64,000 nt of DNA from DATEGZ01 sp035279905. Its GTDB lineage: Bacteria > Acidobacteriota > Vicinamibacteria > Vicinamibacterales > SCN-69-37. The stretch is from the NCBI GenBank assembly GCA_035279905.1, contig DATEGZ010000217.1, positions 78,018 through 142,017 of the forward strand, written 5' to 3'. Positions 1-6,965 of this stretch are shown here, piece by piece. The position numbers and the translations under genes are program-made. Within the stretch, counting starts at the first letter, position 1, and the number at the start of each line of letters is the position of its first letter. The notes under the pieces were generated by a model. It was not told the DNA's origin. It saw nothing but the letters and a program-made list of their open reading frames with translations, and searched no databases.

Positions 1-1046
1 GCCGCGCGGTCGGCGACCGGAAAACTCGCGCCGGATTGCGGCAGAGCCGCGAAGCACTCCTGCCGGTGGAACGGCACCGGGTAGTAGATCTCCGTCCCGA
101 TGCGATTCGCCTGCAGGTGATCGCGCAACGCGTCGCGCCGGTCGCTGCGGATCACGAACTGGTTGTAGATGTGCCGGTAGCCCCGCGGCTCGATGGGCGC
201 CTCGATGTGATCGTGCAGGTCGAATTCTTCGAAGAGCGCGCGGTACCGATCGGCGTTGCGCCTGCGGGCGTTCGTCCACGCGGTCAGGTGCGGCGCCTTC
301 ACGCGCAGCACCGCCGCCTGCAGCGCGTCGAGCCGGAAGTTGCCGCCGATGCGCTTGTGGATGTACTTCGGCTCCATGCCGTGGTTGCGCAGCAGCCGGA
401 GCTCGTGGGCGAGCGCGGCGTCGTTGGTCGTCACGAGGCCGGCGTCACCGAATCCGCCGAGGTTTTTCGACGGGAAGAACGAGAAGCAGCCGATGGCGCC
501 GCGCGTGCCGGCCGCACCGGCGCGCGCGCTGGCGCCGATGGCCTGCGCGGCGTCCTCGATCACCGGCACGCCGGCCGCCTGCGCGATCGCGAGGATGCGA
601 TCCATGTCGGCCATCAGGCCGAACAGGTGCACGGGCAGGATTCCGCGCGTGCGCGGCGACAACGCGCGCTTGATCGCCTCGGGATCGACGTTGAACGTGA
701 CCGGGTCGATGTCGACGAACACCGGCGTCGCGCCGAGCCGGCTCACGCACCCGGCGGTCGCGAAAAACGAAAAGGTCGGCGTGATGACTTCCGCGCCCGG
801 CCCGATGCCGAGCGCCATCATCGCGACGAGCAGCGCGTCGGTGCCCGACGACACCGCAATCGCGTGCTCGCTGCCGATGAGCGCGGCCAGCTCGAGCTCG
901 AGCGTCTCGACCTCCGGGCCCATGATGAACCGCTGGCTGTCGCAGACGCGCGTGATCGCCTGGAGGATTTCGTCGCGGATCGGACGGTACTGCGCGACCA
1001 GATCGAGCAGCGGCACCGCGACGTCGGCGGCCGGTCGGGTCGTCAT
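1..1046 (-). CDS. DegT/DnrJ/EryC1-family sugar aminotransferase (partial, runs off left edge)
   Basis: This is a PLP-dependent aminotransferase of the family that aminates keto-sugar nucleotides. The frame is open from an ATG at 1046 to the window edge, giving about 348 codons, so only the C-terminal end is missing. The reading begins MTTRPAADVAVPLLDL. It contains the SSGTDALL phosphate-binding segment, VIEDAAQA with the PLP-pairing Asp, and the FFPSKNLGG segment carrying the Schiff-base Lys. GNFRLDALQAAVL and YNQFVIR, typical of the family, follow. It lies last in a minus-strand run after smpB and a small anchored protein. It fits surface-sugar synthesis, but its substrate cannot be read from the sequence. 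Confidence 0.93.
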   Translation of the reverse strand, partial: MTTRPAADVAVPLLDLVAQYRPIRDEILQAITRVCDSQRFIMGPEVETLELELAALIGSEHAIAVSSGTDALLVAMMALGIGPGAEVITPTFSFFATAGCVSRLGATPVFVDIDPVTFNVDPEAIKRALSPRTRGILPVHLFGLMADMDRILAIAQAAGVPVIEDAAQAIGASARAGAAGTRGAIGCFSFFPSKNLGGFGDAGLVTTNDAALAHELRLLRNHGMEPKYIHKRIGGNFRLDALQAAVLRVKAPHLTAWTNARRRNADRYRALFEEFDLHDHIEAPIEPRGYRHIYNQFVIRSDRRDALRDHLQANRIGTEIYYPVPFHRQECFAALPQSGASFPVADRA

Positions 1047-1056
1047 GCGGACCGTC

Positions 1057-1620
1057 CTACTTGATGACCACGCGCGGCGCGCCCCAGACCGGCAGGTCGC
1101 CGTTGCGATCGTCGACGAACGGGTGTCCGGGCGCCGGATCGGGCCCGGACAGATTGTTGAAGATGAGATCGACGGCCTGACCCGAGTACGGCGACAGATC
1201 GAGCGTCAGATCCTTCCACTGACGATCGCCGGGCTCGGTGAACGGGTTGACGTGCAGCCGCATCAACTCCTCCGACGCCTTGCCGTTGGTGATGACGATC
1301 TGCATGATCACGCCGTTGCCCTGCATCGTCCAGCTCTGTTCCTTCATTCCGACGCTGACTTTGAGCCACGCGTTGTCCGGCACCGTGAAGTGCCAGCCGA
1401 CGCGCGCGGGATCGCCCGGCGCGATGGCCTTGTGCGACACGCCGGCGATCGACACGTCCTCGACGGTGAAGACCTCGGGACGCGGCCGCTTGATGGGGGC
1501 GGTCGGGAACTGCTCGATCAGATCGAGCGACGTACGCTCGCCGCCCGAACGCAGCAGCCACATCGCGAAGCCCGCGACGACGATCGCGGCGACCCCGGTG
1601 ACGATGACGGAGCGTTTCAT
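1057..1620 (-). CDS. Membrane-anchored small protein with jelly-roll-like C-terminal region
   Basis: The function is unknown. The 187-residue product has one N-terminal hydrophobic segment (about residues 5-24), so it is probably a signal-anchored extracytoplasmic protein. The rest is rich in predicted beta strand. It ends in a DLSPYSGQAVDLIF stretch followed by acidic and Gly-rich turns and WGAPRVVIK. That style is common in beta-sandwich modules appended to bacterial surface or glycan membrane proteins. It sits between smpB and the aminotransferase in the same direction with gaps of about 10 bp, so it is probably co-transcribed. Calling it a carbohydrate-binding fold is inference only. Confidence 0.75.
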   Translation of the reverse strand: MKRSVIVTGVAAIVVAGFAMWLLRSGGERTSLDLIEQFPTAPIKRPRPEVFTVEDVSIAGVSHKAIAPGDPARVGWHFTVPDNAWLKVSVGMKEQSWTMQGNGVIMQIVITNGKASEELMRLHVNPFTEPGDRQWKDLTLDLSPYSGQAVDLIFNNLSGPDPAPGHPFVDDRNGDLPVWGAPRVVIK

Positions 1621-1628
1621 CGACGCAA

Positions 1629-2096
1629 TTATACCCGCCGCGTCTTGATTGCCGCGCGCGTCTCGCGGTCGGCCTCCCGGCGTTTGATCGTCTCGCGCTT
1701 GTCGAAGGTCTTCTTGCCCTTGGCGAGCGCGATCACGACCTTGACCCGGCCGTTCTTCAGATACATCCGCAGCGGCACGACGGTGAGCCCGCGCTCGGTG
1801 GTCTTGCCGAGCAGCTTGTTGAGCTCCTCGCGATGGAGCAGCAGCTTGCGCGGCCGCATGGGATCGTGCGACGCGTAGCCGCCGTGGCTGTACTGGCCGA
1901 TGTGCGCGCCGAGCAGATAGGCCTCGGCGCCCTCGAGCTTGCAGTAGCTGTCGCGCAGGTTGATGCGGCCCTCGCGGATCGCCTTGACCTCGGTGCCCAT
2001 CAGGGCGATGCCCGCCTCGAACTGCTCGAGCAGGTGGAAATCGTGGCCGGCCTTGCGGTTGTCGGCCAGCGGGCGCTCGTTCTTGTCGCGCGGCAT
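1629..2096 (-). CDS. smpB: SsrA-binding protein SmpB
   Basis: SmpB binds tmRNA and delivers it to stalled ribosomes for trans-translation. The 155-residue length matches the family. Diagnostic segments are the N-terminal DNRKAGHDFHLLE, then GIALMGTEVKAIREGRINLRD, followed by the HIGQYSHGGY and RKLLLHREEL stretches. The basic C-terminal tail (KKTFDKRETIKRREADRE and the residues after it) is the part that enters the mRNA channel in known structures. It starts 1 bp after the rfbC stop in the same direction. No tmRNA gene is visible in the adjacent gaps. Confidence 0.98.
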   Translation of the reverse strand: MPRDKNERPLADNRKAGHDFHLLEQFEAGIALMGTEVKAIREGRINLRDSYCKLEGAEAYLLGAHIGQYSHGGYASHDPMRPRKLLLHREELNKLLGKTTERGLTVVPLRMYLKNGRVKVVIALAKGKKTFDKRETIKRREADRETRAAIKTRRV

Positions 2097-2097
2097 G

Positions 2098-2631
2098 TCA
2101 GGCCGGGCAGTGGGGAAGGGCCGCGTCCCGCTCGCTCAAGACGGCGGGCGGACGAATCGGCCAGGCGATGGCCAGTGCCGGATCATCCCACCGGATGCCG
2201 CGCTGGTGCTCGCGCGAGTACGCGGCCGAGACGAAGTAGAGCACCTCGGTGTCGTCGGAGAGCGTCTGGTAGCCGTGCGCGAACCCGCGCGGGATGTACA
2301 CCATGCGGCGCGTTTCCGCCGAGAGCTCGAGACCGCACCACTGGCGGTAGGTCGGCGAGTCCGGCCGCAGGTCGACCGCCACGTCCCACGCGAGGCCGCG
2401 AGTCACCCGCACGATCTTCGCTTCCTGGAAGGGCGGGGCCTGATAGTGCAGCCCGCGGAGCGTGCCGCGCCGGAGGTTCGCCGCGATGCTGACCTGCGCC
2501 ACCTCGGCGTCGAGCGATCGTCTGGCGAGCTCTTCACGATGCCATGCCGCTTCGAACGATCCGCGATCGTCGGGGTAGACGTCGGACTCGATCACGAACA
2601 TGCCCGGCAGTTTCGTTTCGGTGAACGTCAT
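2098..2631 (-). CDS. rfbC: dTDP-4-dehydrorhamnose 3,5-epimerase
   Basis: This cupin-fold enzyme epimerises C3 and C5 of dTDP-4-keto-6-deoxyglucose on the way to dTDP-L-rhamnose. The ATG at 2631 shares one base with the upstream stop (TAATG), giving 177 residues, close to the family norm. It has DDRGSFEAAWHREEL and then RGTLRGLHYQ with the catalytic His. IPRGFAHGYQTLSDDTEVLYF and GIRWDDPALAIAWP follow, all signatures of RmlC. No rmlA, rmlB or rmlD genes for rhamnose lie nearby, so the rest of the pathway must be elsewhere or the enzyme serves a related sugar. Confidence 0.96.
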   Translation of the reverse strand: MTFTETKLPGMFVIESDVYPDDRGSFEAAWHREELARRSLDAEVAQVSIAANLRRGTLRGLHYQAPPFQEAKIVRVTRGLAWDVAVDLRPDSPTYRQWCGLELSAETRRMVYIPRGFAHGYQTLSDDTEVLYFVSAAYSREHQRGIRWDDPALAIAWPIRPPAVLSERDAALPHCPA

Positions 2632-4097
2632 TATCGGCGGCCGATCACGGCGTAGTCCTGAAACGTGAACATCCGGTCGTTGAGCTTCGCCATGTCCTCG
2701 TTGAACGTGTCGATGAGGTCCGCGAGGCCGGGCGGCAGCTCCCCGGCGGGTTTCGGCGCGATCCGCAGCCGGTCCCACTCCGCGACGGGCGACCGGTATT
2801 CGATTTCGACGCTGTGAAACCCGCTCGAGCGAAGCAGGTGCTTGAGCGTTTCGGGATGGAGCGGCCGCACGTGCGTGAGATCACGCAGGTAGCTCTCGAA
2901 GAACGCGACCCAGCACGCCGGGTTGATCGTCTCGAGCACGATCGTGCCGCCGGGGCGGATCTTGTGCACGGCGGCCTCGAGCAGCTTCGCGAGGTAGACC
3001 GGCTCGAGGTGCTCGACGACCTGCGCGGCGAACAGTCCGCCCAGCGAGTCGTCGGGCAGGTGCTCGACGTATGAGAGCGCATCGCCTTCCGCGACCTCGA
3101 GCCCGCGCGCGCGCGAGGCCTCGACCATCTCGTGGTTGAGATCGAGCCCGCGCGCCGTGATCCCGGCCGCGCGCAGCAGCTCGAGGAACTCGCCGCGCCC
3201 GCAGCCGATGTCGAGCACGTCGGACGCGCCCGCAAATCTCGGCACGTACTCCGCCAGCCGCCGCCGGATCTCCTCGAGCGACCCGCGAAACGCATCTTCG
3301 AACGCGAGGTACTTGAACGAATCGAGGTCGACGCCACCCGGACTTCTCAGTTCACCTGGACTTCTCAGTTCACCCGGACTTCTCAGTTCACCCGGACTTC
3401 TTAGTTCCCCCGGACCTCTGGATTGCTCGAGCAATCGCTCGACATCTCTTTTCAGCGAGAGCGCCGTTTGTTGCGCGATCGCCGCGGTCGCTCTCACTTC
3501 CTCGAGTGTGGCGAGGCGCGCGTCCGCGCGCGCGTCGCGCGCGGCCATTGAATCCCACCGCTTGAGCCAGTCGAGCGCGACCGCTGCCGTGCCCTGCATC
3601 GGCACTTCGGCTTCGGCAGAGTGCAACCGGTCGCGCGTGTCGATGTAACCCGTCACCGTCTGCAGGTACTGAATCAGGTGCGACTGCAGCCGCGTCTGCC
3701 GCTCGAGGTGATCGCCGAGCGTCGCGATCGTGCTCGCGATGGCTTTTTGCGCTTCCTGGTGCGCCGTGACGTTGCGATTGAGGTGATCCACCAGCGACGC
3801 GTTGAACTGCCGCTGGGTTTCGAGCGGCGGCCCGACGATCCGCCAGATGAACGCGCGGAGCCGGCCCTTGAGTGAGGTGTCGACGGCCGGCGGGCCCGAC
3901 GGCAGGATGTCCCACGCCTCGTTGACCGCCGTCAGCTTGGTGTCGTCATAGGACGGCGGCGGGTGCGGCAGATCGACGCGCGGTTCGAGCACGCGGTCGA
4001 GCGCGCTCAGCGAGTCGTTGTAGACCCGGTCCGCCTGCTGCCGTTCGCGTTCGAGCCGGGGGATGCGATCTCCGAGACGCTCCTCAGCCACGGACAC
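2631..4097 (-). CDS. Coiled-coil class I SAM-dependent methyltransferase
   Basis: The 488-residue protein has an N-terminal helical region (about residues 1-225) that looks coiled-coil and contains a short amphipathic segment near 78-90. A low-complexity linker of SPGELR hexapeptides (about 227-254) follows, then a Rossmann methyltransferase domain (about 258-488). Motif I is VLDIGCGRGEF at about 294-304. The domain also shows QVVEHLEP and KIRPGGTIVLETINP. The architecture resembles methyltransferases encoded with surface polysaccharide genes, so O-methylation of a glycan is a reasonable inference. It overlaps thiG by 14 bp and shares one base with rfbC. Confidence 0.9.
   Translation of the reverse strand: MSVAEERLGDRIPRLERERQQADRVYNDSLSALDRVLEPRVDLPHPPPSYDDTKLTAVNEAWDILPSGPPAVDTSLKGRLRAFIWRIVGPPLETQRQFNASLVDHLNRNVTAHQEAQKAIASTIATLGDHLERQTRLQSHLIQYLQTVTGYIDTRDRLHSAEAEVPMQGTAAVALDWLKRWDSMAARDARADARLATLEEVRATAAIAQQTALSLKRDVERLLEQSRGPGELRSPGELRSPGELRSPGELRSPGGVDLDSFKYLAFEDAFRGSLEEIRRRLAEYVPRFAGASDVLDIGCGRGEFLELLRAAGITARGLDLNHEMVEASRARGLEVAEGDALSYVEHLPDDSLGGLFAAQVVEHLEPVYLAKLLEAAVHKIRPGGTIVLETINPACWVAFFESYLRDLTHVRPLHPETLKHLLRSSGFHSVEIEYRSPVAEWDRLRIAPKPAGELPPGLADLIDTFNEDMAKLNDRMFTFQDYAVIGRR
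3337..3420. repeat. In-frame 18-bp minisatellite
   Basis: Four 18-bp units (3337-3354, 3355-3372, 3373-3390, 3391-3408) with a partial fifth differ by only a few bases. On the minus strand each unit encodes SPGELR. The period is a multiple of three, so changes in copy number keep the methyltransferase in frame and alter only the linker between the coiled-coil and catalytic regions. Confidence 0.95.
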
Positions 4098-4887
4098 TCC
4101 GCGGCGAGGCGCCCCCGGTCACGAGGCCTTCGGACGGACTCGAGGCCGTGGCGTAGCGTTTTCGGGGGATGCGCCCCGCGAGCCAGGCGAGCCGGCCGGC
4201 CTCGACGGCGTGTTTCATGGCCGCCGCCATCATCACCGGATCCGTCGCGCCGGCGATCGCGGTGTTGAGCAGCACCGCGTCGGCGCCCAGCTCCATCGCG
4301 ATCGCGACGTCCGACGCCGTGCCGACGCCCGCGTCGACGATCACCGGCACGCGCGACTGTTCTTTGATGATCTTGAGGTTCTCGGGATTCTGGATGCCGA
4401 GCCCCGAGCCAATCGGCGCGCCGAGCGGCATCACGGCCGCCGCGCCCGCGTCCTCGAGCTTGCGGCAGACAATCGGATCGTCGTTCGTATAGGGCAGGAC
4501 AACGAAGCCTTCCGCGACGAGCGTGCGCGTCGCGATCAGGAGCTGCTCGTTGTCAGGAAACAGCGTGCGTTCGTCGCCGATGACCTCGAGCTTGATCCAG
4601 TTCGAGAGCCCGGCTTCCCGCGCCAGCCGCGCCGTCCGCACGGCATCGTCGGCGGTGTAGCAGGCGGCGGTGTTGGGCAACAGAAAGATTTTTGATCGGT
4701 CGATCCACGAGAGCAGCGACTCGGCCCCGCGCGCGGAGAGGTCCACGCGCCGGACCGCCACGGTCACCATCACGGTGCCCGAGGCCTCGTGCGCGGCCTT
4801 CATCACGGCGTGCGAGGGGTACTTGCCGGTACCGACCACCAGGCGCGAGGCAAACTCGCGTCCGGCCAGGACAAACGGATCGGACAT
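4084..4887 (-). CDS. thiG: Thiazole synthase ThiG
   Basis: ThiG forms the thiazole phosphate of thiamine from deoxyxylulose 5-phosphate, dehydroglycine and ThiS thiocarboxylate. The 267-residue TIM barrel shows SRLVVGTGKYPS near the N-terminus and NWIKLEVIGD with the Schiff-base Lys. It also has PLGAPIGSGLGIQNP and VPVIVDAGVGTASDVAIAMELGADAVLLNTAIAGA (given here in overlapping family blocks). The C-terminal 20 or so residues extend past the usual end and overlap the downstream methyltransferase gene. Its sulfur carrier thiS lies about 5.4 kb away on the same strand. No other thiamine gene is in the window. Confidence 0.97.
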   Translation of the reverse strand: MSDPFVLAGREFASRLVVGTGKYPSHAVMKAAHEASGTVMVTVAVRRVDLSARGAESLLSWIDRSKIFLLPNTAACYTADDAVRTARLAREAGLSNWIKLEVIGDERTLFPDNEQLLIATRTLVAEGFVVLPYTNDDPIVCRKLEDAGAAAVMPLGAPIGSGLGIQNPENLKIIKEQSRVPVIVDAGVGTASDVAIAMELGADAVLLNTAIAGATDPVMMAAAMKHAVEAGRLAWLAGRIPRKRYATASSPSEGLVTGGASPRSVRG

Positions 4888-4907
4888 TACGTGTCAGCTT
4901 ACTGCGA

Positions 4908-4994
4908 CATTGGGCTATTGGGTTATCGAGCTATTGGGTCATTGAGCGGTGCCCGCGCAATAGCCCAATGACCCGATAGCCCAATGGCCCAATG
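4908..4994. repeat. Long imperfect inverted repeat, 37-bp arms
   Basis: Arms 4908-4944 and 4958-4994 are inverted copies separated by 13 bp. I count 30 matches of 37, and all seven differences are transitions. Each arm is built from short units of the form YATTGGGY. It fills the gap between the stop of the sugar dehydrogenase gene and thiG, so it could act as a transcript 3' end or be a dispersed repeat. A TTGACA on the minus strand (4998-4993) abuts the outer arm, but no convincing -10 follows. Confidence 0.85.
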
Positions 4995-4999
4995 TCAAC

Positions 5000-6691
5000 C
5001 TACCGAATCACCGGATACCATCCCCCGTTGACACACACTCCCCGCAGGCCCGGGATGTTGATGAACGGGTCAGGTGTGGCGCACACGCCGCTCGGTGGCG
5101 GTGGAGTCGGCGGTGGCGTTGGCGGAGGCGTCGGGTTCGAGGGCGCGCCAAACTGCCAGCCGCCGTTGACACAGACACCCGCGCCGAAGGCCGCGAACGG
5201 GTTCGGCGTCAGACAGCCGCCGCTCGGTGGCGGGGGTGTCGGCGGCGGTGGTGCGGGCGCTGGCGGAGGCGCCGCCGGAGCTGACGGCGGGAACCAGCCG
5301 CCGTTGAAGCACACGCCGCCGCCCATCGCGACGAACGGATCTGGTGTCAGACAACCACCCGGCGCGGGCGGCGCGGGAGCCGGTGCGGGCGCGGGGGCCG
5401 GCGTCGACGGCGGGTACCACCCGCCGTTGAAACAGACGCCGCCGCCCATCGCGACGAACGGGTCCGGCGTCAGGCAGCCGTTCGCGGGCGGCGGCGGCGA
5501 GCTCGGGCCGCCGGCGTCGATGCGATACACGCGACCGTTGCCGTAGCTCAGGACGTAGAGCTCGCCGTTGTCGTCGGCCGCGAAGCTGGACGGGTTGGCG
5601 ATGCCGGTGAGCTCGCTCGTGTGATCCACGAGGCCCGAGGCGGTGGCCTCATGCGTCGAGGGATTGATCGTCAGCGCGAGCGACCAGATCTTGCCGAAGC
5701 CGAAGTCCGCGAAGAAGTAACGCCCGACGTAGGCCGAGCCGAGCGCCGCGCCGCGGTACACGTAGCCACCCGTCACCGTGACGCCGACGGAGCGTCCGTA
5801 CTCCCAGATCGGATCGATGAGCGGCGTGAACGCCGGCGGCAGCGACACGATGTTGTCGTGCGCGCCTTCGCGAATGCGCCAGCCGTAGTTGCGGCCGCCG
5901 TGCCCGGCGGGCTCGTAGTCGATCTCCTCGAACGCGTTTTGACCGACGTCGCCGATGACGAGCGCGCCCGTGCCGCTGTCGAAGCTCCAGCGCCACGGAT
6001 TGCGCATGCCGACGTCCCAGATTTCCGGCAGGTAGCCCGGCACGCCGACGAACGGATTGGTGACCGGGACGGAGTAGCCCGTGCTGCTCGACCCCATCAC
6101 GTCGATGCGCAGCATCTTGCCGAGCAGCGAGCCCGGCGTCTGCGCGTAGTTGTTCGGATCGTTGCCCGATCCGCCGTCGCCCATCCCGATGTAGAGAAAC
6201 CCGTCGGGGCCGAACATGATGTTGCCGCCGTTGTGATTGGCGAACGGCTGGAAGATGAACCCCTGGAGGCCCGACGGGCCCGGCCATTGCAGATCAAAGC
6301 GGCTGGCGGCGTTCGCGAGCAGCGGATTGGACGCCGAGCGAGTGAACCGCGCGACCACCGTGTTGCCCGCGAGGTCGGTGAAGTTCACCCAGAACTTTCC
6401 GCTCGAGATGTAGTCGGGCGCGAGCGCGAGGCCAAGCAGTCCCTGCTCACCCGTGTTGGTGATTTGCCCGATCAGGTTCAGAAAATCGTTCGCGAGGATC
6501 GCGCCGTTCTGCAGGACACGAATGCGACCGACCTGCTCGACGACGAGGAAGGTGTTGGCCATCCCCGGGACTTTGACCATCGCGACCGGCGACGTGAATC
6601 CCGAGCCGACCTGCGTCGCGTGGATCTGCGCGGACGCCGGAGGCGCCGCGAGCGCGAGAAGCAGCAAACCAGTTGAGAGCGTGCGAGTCAT
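5000..6691 (-). CDS. Secreted PQQ-dependent sugar dehydrogenase (sorbosone/glucose dehydrogenase family) with C-terminal NGGW modules
   Basis: The 563-residue protein has a signal peptide (about 1-21, ending PASAQ). A six-bladed propeller follows (about 24-392), with GLLGLALAPDY, NHNGGNIMFGPDGFLYIGMG (His153 is the expected catalytic position), LLGKMLRID, GMRNPWRWSFD, GDVGQNAFEEIDY and NYGWRIREG. These define the soluble aldose/sorbosone dehydrogenase family, which oxidises sugars in the periplasm or outside. The C-terminus carries four Cys/NGGW modules (406-425, 447-466, 493-512, 537-558) joined by Pro-rich linkers. The ATG at 6691 was chosen because it begins the signal peptide; upstream in-frame sequence is repeat-derived. 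PQQ use is inferred from the family. Confidence 0.92.
   Translation of the reverse strand: MTRTLSTGLLLLALAAPPASAQIHATQVGSGFTSPVAMVKVPGMANTFLVVEQVGRIRVLQNGAILANDFLNLIGQITNTGEQGLLGLALAPDYISSGKFWVNFTDLAGNTVVARFTRSASNPLLANAASRFDLQWPGPSGLQGFIFQPFANHNGGNIMFGPDGFLYIGMGDGGSGNDPNNYAQTPGSLLGKMLRIDVMGSSSTGYSVPVTNPFVGVPGYLPEIWDVGMRNPWRWSFDSGTGALVIGDVGQNAFEEIDYEPAGHGGRNYGWRIREGAHDNIVSLPPAFTPLIDPIWEYGRSVGVTVTGGYVYRGAALGSAYVGRYFFADFGFGKIWSLALTINPSTHEATASGLVDHTSELTGIANPSSFAADDNGELYVLSYGNGRVYRIDAGGPSSPPPPANGCLTPDPFVAMGGGVCFNGGWYPPSTPAPAPAPAPAPPAPGGCLTPDPFVAMGGGVCFNGGWFPPSAPAAPPPAPAPPPPTPPPPSGGCLTPNPFAAFGAGVCVNGGWQFGAPSNPTPPPTPPPTPPPPSGVCATPDPFINIPGLRGVCVNGGWYPVIR
5018..5476 (-). repeat. Four C-x-TPDPF...NGGW modules in the sugar dehydrogenase
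   Basis: Copies lie at 5417-5476, 5294-5353, 5156-5215 and 5018-5083. Three are exactly 20 residues from first Cys to Trp; the last is 22. The pattern is Cys-x-Thr-Pro-Asp/Asn-Pro-Phe, a Gly-rich middle, Val-Cys, one residue, then Asn-Gly-Gly-Trp. Proline-rich linkers of 20-26 residues separate them. The same module recurs in the neighbouring gene. Confidence 0.95.
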
Positions 6692-6861
6692 CGTGTACAG
6701 ACCTCGTCTCACAAAACGTAACCGCCTGGTCGGGGGACCGGGACTAGGGAAGCAAGGGCCGCGCCAACGAGTACCTGCCCCATAGCGGAGGCGACTGGGG
6801 GCGGGTGTCAAAACGGCCGACGGCTCGCGTAGGAACGGCCACCAGGCCGTGTACGTACGAC

Positions 6862-6901
6862 GGGGTTCCGAGGTGCTGCTGTCAGCGAACCTCGGAACCC
6901 C
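6862..6901 (-). terminator. Perfect 13-bp hairpin downstream of the propeller gene
   Basis: Arms 6862-6874 and 6889-6901 are perfectly complementary with a 14-nt loop. On the minus strand the hairpin lies about 65 bp past the stop of the gene ending at 6966. There is no T-run, so it would be an imperfect intrinsic terminator. A third partial copy of the arm sequence occurs at about 6953-6963, which also allows a repeat-element reading. Confidence 0.5.
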
Positions 6902-6911
6902 GGAACTCCGC

Positions 6912-6950
6912 CCCTCGACGGGCTCGGGGCGCCCTGAGCTTGTCGAAGGG
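6912..6950. repeat. Palindromic REP-like element
   Basis: The two halves 6912-6930 and 6931-6950 form an imperfect palindrome with the pattern CCCTCGACGGGCTC then GAGCTTGTCGAAGGG. When translated it yields the STSSGRPEPVEGR peptide that often appears as a false ORF extension in high-GC genomes. It lies in the 274-bp gap 6692-6965, where I see no gene. Confidence 0.8.
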
Positions 6951-6965
6951 CGGAACCTCGGAACG

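Noticed and set aside
256..1878. Long open frame on the plus strand over the aminotransferase, small anchored protein and smpB
   Set aside because: The translation is Arg/Ser/Ala-rich without domains and lies opposite clear minus-strand genes; such antisense frames are common at this GC content.
3337..3420. CRISPR-like direct repeats
   Set aside because: The units are contiguous 18-mers without spacers and are in frame within a coding sequence.
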